A stretch of 64,000 nt of DNA from NCBI GenBank assembly GCA_964017065.1, contig OZ024788.1:1196305-1260304 (forward strand), in the 5' to 3' direction. A program made the position numbers and the translations under genes. Positions within the stretch are counted from its first letter, which is position 1. Each line of letters starts with the position of its first letter. The notes under the pieces were generated by a model. The model ran no database searches. It had not been told where the DNA came from and worked only from the letters and a program-made list of their open reading frames with translations. Positions 10,936 to 22,320 of this stretch are shown here, one piece after another. This DNA comes from Haliclona indistincta (lineage: Eukaryota > Porifera > Demospongiae > Haplosclerida > Chalinidae).

Positions 10936-11227
10936 CAGTGATCTCATCACATGATGGTGAGTTAGAGCTGCTAGTGTAGTGGACTGGTACTGTGTCAGTT
11001 GTCTCTCATACAGGACTAGGAGGAACTAGAGCTAGCAGTGATGTCAAAATAAAGTTTGGATCTACAGGAACGAGGAACTCAGATGAGGATCTACAGGAAA
11101 ACCATGACTCCACTTTCAGCTATTATTGGTAACAGGAGCCAGATTACATTTTTTTACAAAAAAGCAATAATAATTTTATTTTGAAACTTGAATAAAACAG
11201 GACTTCAGCTATGACTTATAATTATTG
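10936..11227. terminator. Shared 3' region of convergent ROCO1 and CCP1
   Basis: Only 292 bases separate the two stop codons. AATAAA for ROCO1 is at 11191-11196. A TTTATT nearby gives AATAAA on the minus strand, so the two transcripts probably overlap at their ends. Blocks 2 and 3 keep the same arrangement. Confidence 0.55.
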
Positions 11228-11711
11228 TCAAAAGTTAAACATTCCTCTCTTGTATTTAGAGTAGTAACGGTTATGTAGTGGGCGTGGTTTGTGCCGAGAG
11301 GGCGGGCGTGACTGATGTGAGCTGGACAGCATCAGAGAAACAGTAGCAGTAGCCACACCTACAGATAGATTCACAGTCACAAAAGTCGCACTCACTTATC
11401 ATACACCCTCACCTTCTTCGTTGGGTGGTTTAATCCCGTATCGTGAAGCTGTTCTACTGGACACTACACGGCAAGGAGGGGCTGATGGTGAACTACTGCT
11501 CTCCATCAGGTCTTCTCTACTGCTTGTTGTAGGTCCAGTGTCACCTTGATCAGCTGTCTTCCTCCTGTTCTGAAGGCTCTCCACTGCTTCAGCTACCCTC
11601 ATCTTGTGTGTTGCTGTTCTCTTACCCCAGAGCTTGGTCTCACCATGATGATCAACACTAGTAGTACCAAGCAGTGTCACTGGATTCTATAACAACAGAG
11701 ATGACACTCAC

Positions 11712-11715
<4 letters not shown>

Positions 11716-11780
<65 letters not shown>
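11716..11780. repeat. (CA)n microsatellite in CCP1 intron
   Basis: A pure CA tract just upstream, in gene sense, of the last long exon. Shorter or interrupted versions occur at 25396-25430 and 36198-36262. Confidence 0.95.
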
Positions 11781-11783
<3 letters not shown>

Positions 11784-12675
11784 TCATACAGTGACTCACA
11801 TAACTGGACTTCATTGCTGTGTAATAGTTCTCATCTTCATCTCTGCTCAGTGATGGCTCTGTCCGCAGTGCCTTGCGACCATTGTATGTGATAGTCAGAG
11901 AAGAGGTGGGACGAGAGATAGACTTAAGATGGGCGGGGTCACCTGTGGGTGTGGTCAAGTCACTATTGTAAGAGGTGTGGACGTTTTGAAGAGCGTCTCG
12001 ATCGGTTGACGTCAGTTTGTTAGTGAGTGAGGGATAGGGATGGAATGATTGAGAGGGAACGACAGGTGAGAGAGGGAGAGAGGGTGAGAGACTCGGGAGA
12101 GGAGAGGAGCAATGAGAGGATGGAGAAGACTTGGTTGGAGTAGGGAAATCAGGAGGAGAGATGGATCGAGGGGTTACACAGCGAGTGAGATGAGAGCTGA
12201 GGTCACGTGATAAAGAACCAGACGATGGAGAGTCGAGGAATAAGTGAGATGATCGTTGCTGTAGTCGGCGCCGCAAGTGGGTGTGTCTATCTTCCTCAAG
12301 TTGCTGACTACCAGTGTGTTCGACCTGTTTACCATCTTGCTCAACTTGTTGACGATCTTGTACAGTTTGTTTATCTTCTTGTAGTCTTTGTTTACTATCC
12401 CGTTCTTGGTATTGTTGTGCTACCGGTTGTCCATCAAACCTGACGTACTCTAGTGCAGTGTGTTGAGGTGAAGGGTCCTTCTTTGTAGTGGTTGGTAGTT
12501 GCTGTCGACTGGATGACTGCTGCATGATGTAGGGACGAAGCTGCTTGAAGAGATGAGACAAGCTGACTAGATTATGGGTACTACTGCGAGACTGACTCCC
12601 CTGCAGCAGACCTGCTGTCCGTGAGTTAGTGGGGACATTATCTAGAGCGGGAGAAAGAACTTGAAGCTCATCACT

Positions 12676-13262
12676 TTAACCCTTTAACTCCTAATGACGC
12701 CTTTTGGTGTCATAATTGACTCCACCTACTCTAGACGTCATAACTAGTGTGAAAAGTGCTCTAGAAAGGTGAAATCAAGTTTAATTACCTGAAAACCCAC
12801 TGTTTTTCGTTGCGTCCTCCCCACTAAACCATATAGAATGGGGGGATTTTTAAAGGGGGGTGTCCCCCTTTAACCTGGGGTTTGAAGGGGGAAAGCCCCT
12901 CACCGCTTTTGGCATTTTGGGGGCTTCGGGATGCCCGGAAATGCATACTTTGGCATAGAATATGGTCTAAACTGTGCTGTTTGCTCACCTGGGCACCACC
13001 AGGTTTTTGTAACAGTCACCAGGGCTAAACAAAGACTAAAATTGGCTGGAAAATGACGAGGATGCAGCACTTAAGTGGCTTCAGTTCCGAAGTGGGAGTG
13101 ACCAACTCAGAGTTTAGTACACGGTCGTAAACTTTTTTTTGAAATGCCAGGAAAAAACAGTGCTAGTTTGGAACAGCTAGCGTACTGCATGTTGTAGAAA
13201 ATTGCAAGACAAACTGTCAGTTTAGAGGAAGTCAAATTGTCGTCAAATTAATTCAGTAATTG
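12676..13262. mobile_element. Interspersed element of about 590 bp, shared with block 2, absent from block 3
   Basis: It starts TTAACCCTTTAACTCC, followed by the inverted pair GACGCC...GGTGTC. Block 3 has an empty site near 37153. Block 2 has the copy at 26362-26955, about 97% alike by eye. A reading frame in the block 2 copy (about 26640-26800) has no recognised match. The start resembles piggyBac-type ends, but no TTAA duplication was found, so the class is open. Confidence 0.55.
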
Positions 13263-13377
13263 ATAAAACACAAAATATATCATTTCTGGTTTAAAAGATC
13301 AGACATAATTATACATGTAAGTTGAAACAACGTAAAGTGAGGATTTTGACAGTGTTAAAATTAATTTTGTTAACTAA

Positions 13378-15356
13378 TAGTGTGTTTACACTAGCAACTT
13401 CAGAACTGTGTCAGACTGGTGTAGTTTTATTTCTACAGGTTGATAGTAGTACAACAACTGGCACTTCCCAAGTCACTCTATTATTATCAAACTTTGAAAA
13501 TAAAATTAAATTAGTCTGGTCCAGTTCTAAAGTTGCTAGTGTAAACCATAGATATTAGAGGGGGAGGGGATTGGAAACGCCTAAATGCAATAATACAACG
13601 TGACGTCACTTCCGCGTCGTATCCGTGCCTCGCTTTCAGACCGAGACAGCTCGTACGACTTCACTGCAAAAAAGCCGTCTATAGTAGCGCTAACAGCAAA
13701 AGGGGGTCTTTCTTGTTACAAAGTTGTTTCAAGTATAATCATTCATCAAATTGACTGGAAATAAAGTGGACCAACTCTCGTTTAAATCTGTGAGTTACAA
13801 TTGAATGTTTGGAAAAGAATTAAAAAGTTGTTATTACATTTTCACAACAAGCCTGTGCCTTCAGATTGAATTTTTGATATTCATATTGACTTAGGGAATG
13901 CTGGAGCATGGCATAGTAATATAATTTTCAAAATATTTTGCTATGTGATTGGGCTAATGAGCAAAACGTGCGTTTTCAGTGGTTCTTTTACTTAAATTTT
14001 CACTAAAGCAACACTAATGTAGAACACTATTCATAACAACCTAGACATAGTACAAAGTATAGAGAAAAGCACTGGGTAGTTTATATACTGCTATCTTTAC
14101 TGTTTTATTAAAAATGCGTTGTAGAGCATGGGCTGAATTTCAATTTCTAAGACAAGGACATGCTACCGTCAGAGGAGGTCTACCCCAGGAATGCCTAGTA
14201 AACAAAGAAAGGTGCACATATTAAGTAAAAAGTGTTACAATTATTATAATACACATCAATATGCAGCTTGTTCATGCATGCTAGCCTGCATGGCTACTTC
14301 TGAAACTACTTCAGACAAGTGACGATGAGAAGATCAGTGTTATATTATAAGCCAGGAAATCCTGCTAGGTCTTAGAATCACAGGTGATCAATAAATTTAC
14401 TTCGGGTACGTGCATAATTGTCATGACTGTTCTTTAATTTTCTACCTGCAGTGAAATCATTTGTTGAGTTAAATAAGTATCTCCTAAAGCAAGATGGTGT
14501 CAGATATTTTCTTAGTGAGAAGCTATGCCAGGATACCCTAGAAAGTTTTTTTTGGCAAAAAGAGGATCAGAGGTGGCTATTCTGACAATCCAACTGTTAG
14601 CAGTTTTCAGTATGGCACTTAATCCTTGCGAGTACAAGGCTCTGTTGCTGTTAGGCTGTGAGAGGAAATTGCAAGCGAGGGCGCAACACAAAAGAGATTA
14701 CTGTTGATGAGACACCTCTCCCAAAAGGCCATGCATGCAAGAAGAAAACTGTCAACAATAGTGTATAGCAGCAATCTTAGTTCACAATAATTATAATACA
14801 GGTGCAATGAGACGCACAATAATAATTATTTGACATAAGCCCCAGCAGTGGAAAAAATGATCCACGGATAGTGAGCCAGAGTTCAATGATCTTGACAAGT
14901 AGTGCTTTAGAAGTCTCATCTTCAAGAGATACTGCACAAACGCACCATTCTTTCATTTTAAAAAGAGACTCGCAGGACAGAGTGCTTTTGACCACCAGTA
15001 GAGTGAGCTCTTGCTGCAATCAGTCGAGTCCAATTCGTCATCGGATAGCAACTTCGTAGTACTGCATGGATAGAAAAATCAATTTTGGGCTAGTTCTCGA
15101 GCGGCAGTGGTGCGCTTTGAATGTACTGAAGATAGCTCTTTGCCGTCCGCGACTGACTGCAAACAAGTTTCCATGAAGCAAGCGTCAGCAGCGGTCTTAG
15201 TAGCGTCACTAGCACTCGTAGTACAGTAGCAGTCATAGCGTCTTTTGGTGTCATACATTTACGGAAAAATACGGACTAACCGAGGCACGGATTAGTCAGC
15301 GGATACTACGCGTTTCCAATCCCTCTGGGCTCTAATATCTATGTGTAAACGCACTA
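13378..15356. mobile_element. Harbinger-type MITE carrying a nested P-like element
   Basis: The ends TAGTGYGTTTACAC are inverted copies and are flanked by TAA on both sides (13375-13377, 15357-15359), a target duplication typical of PIF/Harbinger. The intact 174-bp version is at 27071-27244 in block 2, which shows that the 1.8-kb middle here is a later insertion. Confidence 0.7.
13547..15342 (+). mobile_element. P-superfamily DNA transposon relic
   Basis: The inserted piece is bounded by GTGTAAAC on both sides (13539-13546 and 15343-15350), an 8-bp target duplication. Its ends are 13-bp inverted copies of ATAGATATTAGAG. At about 14450-14640 it encodes a broken transposase C-terminus: SEKLCQDTLESFFW, then, after a frameshift at a run of T, RIRGGYSDNPTV. 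That matches the QDxLExFF...RGGxxxNPT signature of P-element/THAP9 transposases. The rest is decayed. Confidence 0.7.
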
Positions 15357-15717
15357 TAAGGCTCATTATGAAACGTTGAAATGAAAGTTTGAAGTTGTTG
15401 ATAAAAAAATTTCATCTTCACCAAAATAATATCTCCTCATGCCCTCATAATATTCTACACTGCCTCCCTCCCTCCCTCCCTGGACAGTACCTTCATGTTG
15501 TGGTGCTAGGTCTTGTAGATGAGACACCATGTACTGTGAGGTGAAGGGACCAACACCTGCTCCACCTGATGATAGAGGAGGGATAGAGGATGCTGGAGGA
15601 GCGACTTGAGGGAGAGAGGAACGAGATGAAGACAGCTTAGACTGAGAGAGAGACACTGGTAAGATAGTCATGGGACCATCCATGAGGTTGAATGAGCCGA
15701 GAGATCAAGACGATGAT

Positions 15718-15719
<2 letters not shown>

Positions 15720-15787
<68 letters not shown>

Positions 15788-15802
15788 GAGAGAGAGAGAG
15801 AT
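15720..15802. repeat. (GA)n microsatellite forming the acceptor pyrimidine tract of a CCP1 intron
   Basis: Read on the minus strand it is (TC)n ending in CAG at an exon start. The same site is (GA)n in block 2 (27627-27711) and block 3 (37526-37578). Confidence 0.95.
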
Positions 15803-17275
15803 GACTTGGATGTGAGATAACACTAAATGCTCATTGCTGACAAACATGTCAGTGAGAGAGTAATGATGTCCACTCTTATGGGTTGAGCAGTCAACCAGTT
15901 GGTAATGTCAGTACATTTTAAACTGACCTCTGTTTGATTCCAAAGCAAAAGTGCTGCCATCAAATGTTTCAGTCTGTGAATGAAAAGAAAAATTAATCAT
16001 GATGATGAAGAGATTTTGTTTGTGTGAGCTCACATGCATTGGATAGTCCAGAGAAGAGTCACTGCAACGCTGAAGAGAGAATGGATGTGAGCAAATAGTA
16101 TAGATGCTAGCTTACCCTGCGATATCTCTCTTGCACTCTCTCTCTAGTGTGTGTTGGGATACCACCAGTGACAGATGTAGATGATAGGGAGGCGGGGAGA
16201 GTGGGAGGAGCTGTAACCATGGTAACTTCAGGCAACACCTACACAATGACAATTACAAGTGTGTATGAAAAAATTACCAAGCTTACCTGGTCGGTTTTGT
16301 TCACAGTCGTTGTCACTGACTGAGGAGGTACATGGATAGGAGGAGGAGGTAGAGAGGAGGGAGTGAGCCCCTGAGATAATAAGAGATGAAGAAAGGGATT
16401 ATGCATTATCCATAGTAGCTCGCTCTATCACTCACTCACTCACTCACTCACTCACTCACTCACTCACTCACATGCTGGAGCTGACTGGACTGTTTGTGGG
16501 TCATTCTCAGCTGTGCCTTGCGATCTCTCTCCTTGCGAGAATGGAGCTTCTTTTTCTTCTTCTAAACAAACAAGCAAACAGTAGTTAAAAAGATGGACCC
16601 GTATGTCCTGAAATTGCACAATACACCGTTTTCAGTCAATACCTTGTGTTTGGATGATGTTACATGAAGATGGTGGACTGGAGGACCATTAGAGTCAGAG
16701 CTATCACTACCTTGATCACTGAGAGAGAGAGAGAGAGAGTGAGAGAGTGAGCAATGGGTGAGTGGGTGGGTGAGTTGGTGGGTGAGTGAGTGAGTGAGTG
16801 ACTGAGTGATAAGTTAGTGAGTGAGCTCACCTTGAGTTGAACTCAGCTAGTAGTTGAGCTGCTATTGGTAGGTCCAGTGGGTCTACATGAGGAGGGACAG
16901 TGTGTCCTAGAGCTGTCAGCTTAGCTATCACAGCTTGACGATACTCATCAGTGATGGCTGCTAGAATACGCTGAACCTAGCAAAGAATAAGAGAGAAGGA
17001 GAGGGGATGAAGGGAGGGAGAGGGGAATGGAGGGAGGGAGGGAGAGGGATGGATGGATGGATGGAGGGAGGGAGGGAGAGAGGAAGGGAGAGGGAGGTGG
17101 AGAGAGAGAGAACCTTGGTTTGATCAGGATCACAGTAGTCTAGTAATGTGTCACATAATGAGTATCCCATGCTCTCAAGGTCTTTGATGGAGAAATGGCA
17201 GTTTTCACCAGGAGTGAGATTAGAACCACAGAATGTAGCCTAGAGAGAGAGAGAGAGAGTGTGTGTGTGTGTGTG

Positions 17276-17800
17276 TTTCCTCTGGTAGAGCCAGGACACC
17301 TGTACACTAAGCAGTGTACAGGTGTCCTGTGAGGCAGCTAGACACTGCTTTACAGAGGGTACATGAATACATCCACAGAGGGTACAGGGTACTGTCTAGC
17401 TGCCTCACAGAGGATCACTGGTAGAGCAAGGACACCTGTGCACTAAGCAGTGTCTAGCTGCCTCACAGAGGGTCACTGGTAGAGCCAGGACACCTGTGCA
17501 CTAAGCAGTGTCTAGCTGCCTCACAGAGGGTCACTGGTAGAGCCAGGACACCAGTGCACTAAGCAGTGTCTATCTGCCTCACAGAGGGTCACTGGTGGAG
17601 CCAGGACACCTGTGCACTAAGCAGTGTCTAGCTGCCTCACAGAGGGTCACTGGTAGAGCCAGGACACTAAGCAGTGTCTAGCTGCCTCACAGAGGGTCAC
17701 TGGTAGAGCCAGGACACTAAGCAGTGTCTAGCTGCCTCACAGAGGGTCACTGGTAGAGCCAGGACACCTGTGCACTAAGCAGTGTCTAGCTGCCTCACTC
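17276..17800. repeat. 58-bp minisatellite in a CCP1 intron, about eight copies
   Basis: Units contain GTAGAGCCAGGACACC and AGTGTCTAGCTGCCTCAC. Two units lack about 10 bases (CCTGTGC region). The same intron has about six copies in block 2 (29256-29680) and three in block 3 (39262-39425). The first part here holds an inverted arrangement (see the hairpin at 17293-17328). Confidence 0.9.
17293..17328. repeat. Perfect hairpin, 15-base arms
   Basis: AGGACACCTGTACAC and its exact reverse complement flank TAAGCA. It marks a local inversion inside the 58-bp minisatellite and is conserved in block 2 near 29270. Confidence 0.85.
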
Positions 17801-18430
17801 ACCTCCATGGTGTAACTGTTAGTAATACCTAGTTCTTTCCACATGAACACACGACTGGTTCCTTCCTATAGAGAGGTATGGTACAGTAATGGTCACATAT
17901 TGAGTAAGAAAAAATATTGACCTTGCTTTTTTGAACTTTAAAATTTGAGCTATGAAACGAAAATTTCGTAGGAGCATTGTTTGCTAACATACGAGGAAAC
18001 ACCCGGGAGTGGAACCGATTGGACGAGTTCTGACTATAGAAGAAGATAAGAGTGAGCGGTTAAAGTGAACGGCCGACAATTATTAGGTAGCAGAGGGAAC
18101 AGGCTCACATGTCGTCACATCCATATATGAACACGTTCTGTTTGCGACTGTGACCATGTAAATCACAGAATAGTACCACTTCTCTATCCTCTGCCAACCT
18201 GAAGAAAAGAGCAAAAAACCATCACATCGTGACAATACTCGTTTTGGTCTTTTGTTCACTTCTTGACTAGTTGCTTGGTGTGCCAGACTGTAGGATAGGC
18301 CACTTTGATCTCGGTACGATAGTTTCTGTTGAGGTCTCTCCCAGCTAGTGAGCAGCGATAGTTACCAACAATGACACCATCAGGATTTAACATAGGGACC
18401 ACCTTGAAGACAAATACATCACGAAGCAAC

Positions 18431-18526
<96 letters not shown>

Positions 18527-18694
18527 AGGGAGGGAGGGAGAGATGAGTGATCAGATGGGGTGTGGATATCTTACACTAGAATCAGCTGAGTCACAGCAAA
18601 GGAAGTCAAGCAATCCTTTCATCATCCACGAACTGTTCGTCTCTCCAGGATGGACCCTAGCAGTGACTACTACAGTACGTTTACGCTGAGAGGA

Positions 18695-18751
<57 letters not shown>

Positions 18752-18914
18752 TGGGAGAGGGAGAGGGAGAGGGAGAGGGAGAGGGAAGGGAGAGGGAGAG
18801 GGAGAGGGAGAGGGAGAGGGAGAGGGGAGAGGGAGAGGGAGAGGGAGAGGGAGAGGGAGAGAGAGAGAGAGAGAGAGAGGAGAGGGAGGGAGGGAGGGAG
18901 GGAGGGAGGGAGGA
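18431..18914. repeat. Microsatellite clusters (GA)n and (GGGA)n around the HPGE exon of CCP1
   Basis: Tracts at 18431-18541 and 18692-18914 flank the exon that carries the zinc-binding HPGE motif. In block 2 the two tracts are fused and the exon is missing. Confidence 0.95.
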
Positions 18915-19113
18915 GAGAGAGAGAACATGACATAATTCAATCATTCTCTTGCTTACTTGTGTCTCTGCTCGGCTGCTAGCTGGTGATGTGATGGTGAGGA
19001 TAGGGACTGGATTACCAGCTAGTGTGTGACACAGAGTACGCTGCTTACAGAACTGAGAACGGACAGGATCACAAGTAATGGAGTAGAGATAGTCCTGAGA
19101 GAGAGACAACAGC

Positions 19114-19253
19114 AACACTCACTGGACTCACTGACTCACTCACTCGCTCACTCACTCACTCACCCACCCACTAACTCACCCACCCACTCACTCACTCACC
19201 CACCCACCCACTCACTCACTCACTCACTCACTCACTCACTCACCCACTCACCT
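19114..19253. repeat. (CACT)n array at a CCP1 splice donor
   Basis: On the minus strand this is (GTGA)n starting at the donor GTGAGT after the exon that ends in SDLQ. The corresponding arrays are at 30645-30838 and 40695-40953. Confidence 0.9.
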
Positions 19254-19343
19254 GGAGGTCTGAGAAGGTGAAGGGGTAGCAGTGAGCAATGTAACACACA
19301 TCATTAGCATGAGGGAACGAGCAGGACCACGTGAGTCCACCAA

Positions 19344-20025
19344 AATTCATGTCTGACATTTTGTGTGGGTGGGCATGCTTAGGAAGAAATGCAATTTTTC
19401 GTCATTGGGTGGAGCTTGCTACGCCCACAAGACGAATGGTGACTTCCTTGGATGATCAGTGTGACTGAGCAGCCTTCAACTAACTGTAAAAACCAAAATA
19501 TTCGTAATCCTGTTGTTTGACCACTGCACCCTTAAGCAAGTCACGTGGAGCCATCCAACTCATTCAGCAATCAAGCCCCACTTTATCCTAGAGCTGGATG
19601 CCAGTATTATTACAGCCAGGAATTCTATATTACTTACCAACACTATTGAAATACAGCAGATCTGAGCCACTGCTACTCTAGTCTAGCTAAGTCCGCATCA
19701 CTAGTACAACCAGTCTGATTTCTCATGTTCGGCGTCTTCCAAGGTCCCGATGATCGCTCTCCCAAGCCAAATGAAGTCAGCTTACTTATTACACTGGTGA
19801 CAACCACTACAGCTGCTGTCTGCATAGTGAGGAACGGTAACAATTCGGGCAGAAACGAGAGCAGAAAGTTCATGTTAAAAATCCGTGTAAAACAGGTTAA
19901 ATTTCGACAGACTGAAGACCCCATTTACCGCACGCAGGAAATCGAAACTTCCACACAAAAGCATTCTCAAAGGCTACTGACGTAAGAGGGAGACGAAAGT
20001 GCCTAAAATTTTAGTGAGGCAGGCA
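19344..20025. other. Block 1 / block 2 junction spacer
   Basis: Sequence unrelated to the other blocks replaces the expected CCP1 leader and ROCO promoter. On the minus strand an ATG at 19873 opens a hydrophobic stretch (MNFLLSFLPELLPFL) up to a GTAAGC donor at 19785, possibly a signal-peptide exon of an unknown gene. The evidence is weak. No other gene is seen. Confidence 0.35.
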
Positions 20026-20760
20026 ATGGCTGAAGGAAAACGAAAAGAATTATACATAATCGCGTTTAAGAATGGGAACAAGCTCATGGCTGAACAACTG
20101 CTACCCAGCATACCACAACCAGCTACCATCACGACAACGTTCAAGTCCGGTAGTCTGCTTCCTTCTGACTTATCATTGGTCTCTCTACTCCACCTAGCTG
20201 CGTACTGGGGCTGAAGAATATCGTTACTGCGCTAGTAACTGTGTATCAGTGTGTCGCCAACTGTCGGGACGAGGCCGACACATTCCACTGCATTATGCCG
20301 CCAGCAATGGACACTTCGAGGTGGTGAAATATTTCATATTTAAACTGCATTGTGATCCTATGGACAGGAACAGGTATGGTGCTACACCACTTCACTATGC
20401 CGCGGCATGTTACCATGGTTGCCTCAACATTGTCCAGTACCTCATCAGAGAGGAACACTGCAACCCATCATGTGAGAACAATACTTGCGATACACCACTT
20501 CACGATGTTTGTCGCTATGGTCACCTCAACATTGCCCGGTACCTCATCAGAGAGGAACACTGTAACCCATCTTGTGAGAACAAGTATGGCAGGACACCAC
20601 TTCACTATGCTTGTATTAATGGTCACCTCAACATTGCTCGGTACCTCATTGAGGAAGAACACTGTAACCCATCATGTGAGAATGATGATGGCAGTACACC
20701 ACTTCATAATGCTTGTGACTATGGCCACACCCACATTGTACAATATCTGTTATCGACAAC

Positions 20761-21790
20761 AGCACGATTTCATAATGATTAATTAGAATTAGAATATATT
20801 CGGCCTGGGGGTCATGGGCGTATTTAGAATCATTTCCCAATCATTCAATGCTAGATTCCGCGATCTTCTACTCTGTCAAAATGATAGAATCGTTTATCCT
20901 ACAACTGTCTACGTTGGGAAACAGGAAGGCCCATAGAGAGGTATCTTGAAAAGAAGAAATATTTATCTGGAAGCAGGTAATATTGCGTCAGTGGTGTCTC
21001 ACTTATTCACGCTTAAAATCACGCTGGGATTGCTACTAAAGTTTTCAAGCACAGGTTTTATACACAGGTAGGGTTGGCAGATAATGTCGTTGTAACTACT
21101 AGATGCAAGAAAGCAACTCAACCTGAGTTTCCTGACAAAAACAGAGATTATGGCGGTTGGAAATTATTCTGACATATCTTATGGCGTTTGATGTCAATTG
21201 AATNNNNNNNNNNNNNNNNNNNNNNNNNNNNNNNNNNNNNNNNNNNNNNNNNNNNNNNNNNNNNNNNNNNNNNNNNNNNNNNNNNNNNNNNNNNNNNNNN
21301 NNNNNNNNNNNNNNNNNNNNNNNNNNNNNNNNNNNNNNNNNNNNNNNNNNNNNNNNNNNNNNNNNNNNNNNNNNNNNNNNNNNNNNNNNNNNNNNNNNNN
21401 NNNGGCGTTTGATGTCTATTGAATAGCTAGAGTTGCTTTCTTGCATCTAGTAGTTACAACGACATTATCTGCCAACCCTACCTGTGTATAAACCTGTGCT
21501 TGAAAACTTTAGTAGCAATCCCAGCGTGATTTAAGCGTGAATAAGTGAGACACCACTGACGCAATATTACCTGCTTCCAGATAAATATTTCTTCTTTTCA
21601 AGATACCTCTCTATGGGCCTTCCTGTTTCCCAACGTAAGACAGTTGTAGGATAAACGATTCTATCATTTTGACAGAGTAGAAGATCGCGGAATCTAGCAT
21701 TGAATGATTGGGAAATGATTCTAAATAACGCCCATGACCCCCAGGCCGAATATATTATTCTAATTCTAATTATCATTATGAAATCGTGCT
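20761..21790. mobile_element. Foldback element with arms of about 360 bp, spanning an assembly gap
   Basis: The left arm (20761 to about 21119) and right arm (about 21430 to 21790) are inverted copies, starting AGCACGATTTCATAATGAT. They interrupt an ankyrin codon run of ROCO2. Both edges of the gap carry the direct repeat GGCGTTTGATGTC followed by ATTGAAT. Target duplication is unclear (possibly AC). No transposase is seen. Confidence 0.75.
21204..21403. other. Assembly gap of 200 N
   Basis: Exactly 200 unknown bases in the centre of the foldback element. The true length is probably not known. Reading frames across it are meaningless. Confidence 1.
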
Positions 21791-21813
21791 ACTGGTCGAG
21801 TGAATCCACTGAC

Positions 21814-22320
21814 CAAGGGGGGTCACCTAGTATCAACCCTTGTCCAGATCCTCGACCGGGATCAAGATTTTGATCGTCACAAATCTGACTTTGATCCCTT
21901 GATCGTGCCTGTAGACAGATCTTGATCGTTTGATAACTACGGTTCACGTGATCTAACTCAATAACTATAATAATGGAAGTAAAGGGGGTGTGGTATGACG
22001 TACAGATAAGACACGCCTCCCAGCTAGTGACATCGACCTCGCTGTCGTCTAGCGCTATAGCTAAGTCTATTATAGTCGCCGGCAGTAGTGAATTAACATT
22101 GACAATCGACTATACAAGGTAAAATAACTATAGCAGTGAGTTAACAGCTTAATTCAAAGTAAAACCAAGTGTTCTTGATTCTATCTTGATCCTTTGATCA
22201 AGACCAGATATTCTATCTTGATCACTTGATCGGACAAGTTAGAGAGCCTTGATCCGTTGATTACATCTTGATCCCGGTCGAGGATCTGGACACGGGTTGA
22301 TACTAGGTGACCCCCCCTTG
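21814..22320. mobile_element. MITE of 507 bp with TTGATC-rich ends
   Basis: The ends CAAGGGGGGTCACCTAG are inverted copies (six or seven G). CTGAC is duplicated on both sides (21809-21813, 22321-22325). The subterminal parts are full of TTGATC / GATCAA motifs in both orientations. It has no coding capacity. A 5-bp duplication with CA-type ends does not fit an obvious family. Confidence 0.8.

Larger units (their letters stand above)
11228..19343 (-). pseudogene. CCP1: cytosolic carboxypeptidase (AGBL2/3-like), 5' truncated and frameshifted in the tail
   Basis: Minus-strand exons correspond to those of CCP3: terminal exon ending near 11228, exon near 11400-11690, Gln/Ser-rich exon 12659-11800, tail exons between 15490 and 16980, and catalytic exons from 17110 to 19343. 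The HPGE zinc-site exon is present at about 18690-18575, as are the exons with NPDG and DLHGHS. Homology stops at 19343 inside the exon that carries the GLTWSCSFP segment, so the N-terminal domain and promoter are gone. In the exon at about 15720-15490 a 10-base deletion (near 15706) relative to CCP2 and CCP3 shifts the frame and soon stops it, which would cut off the Ser/Gln-rich tail but not the catalytic part. CCP enzymes remove glutamates from tubulin tails. This copy is probably not functional. Confidence 0.75.

Noticed and set aside
17276..17800. CRISPR-like array (58-bp repeats)
   Set aside because: Repeats are contiguous without unique spacers, lie in an animal intron, and vary in copy number among paralogues; it is a minisatellite.
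18551..19118. Several long reading frames of Ser/Leu/Pro or Arg/Glu repeats
   Set aside because: They are translations of (GA)n and (GGGA)n tracts; only short pieces on the minus strand are real CCP exons.
21099..21446. Reading frames crossing the run of N
   Set aside because: They consist mainly of unknown residues in an assembly gap.
22297..22320. Start of the ROCO2 downstream frame as a real N-terminus (MILGDPPLL)
   Set aside because: These codons are the end of a MITE; ROCO sequence resumes at 22321.
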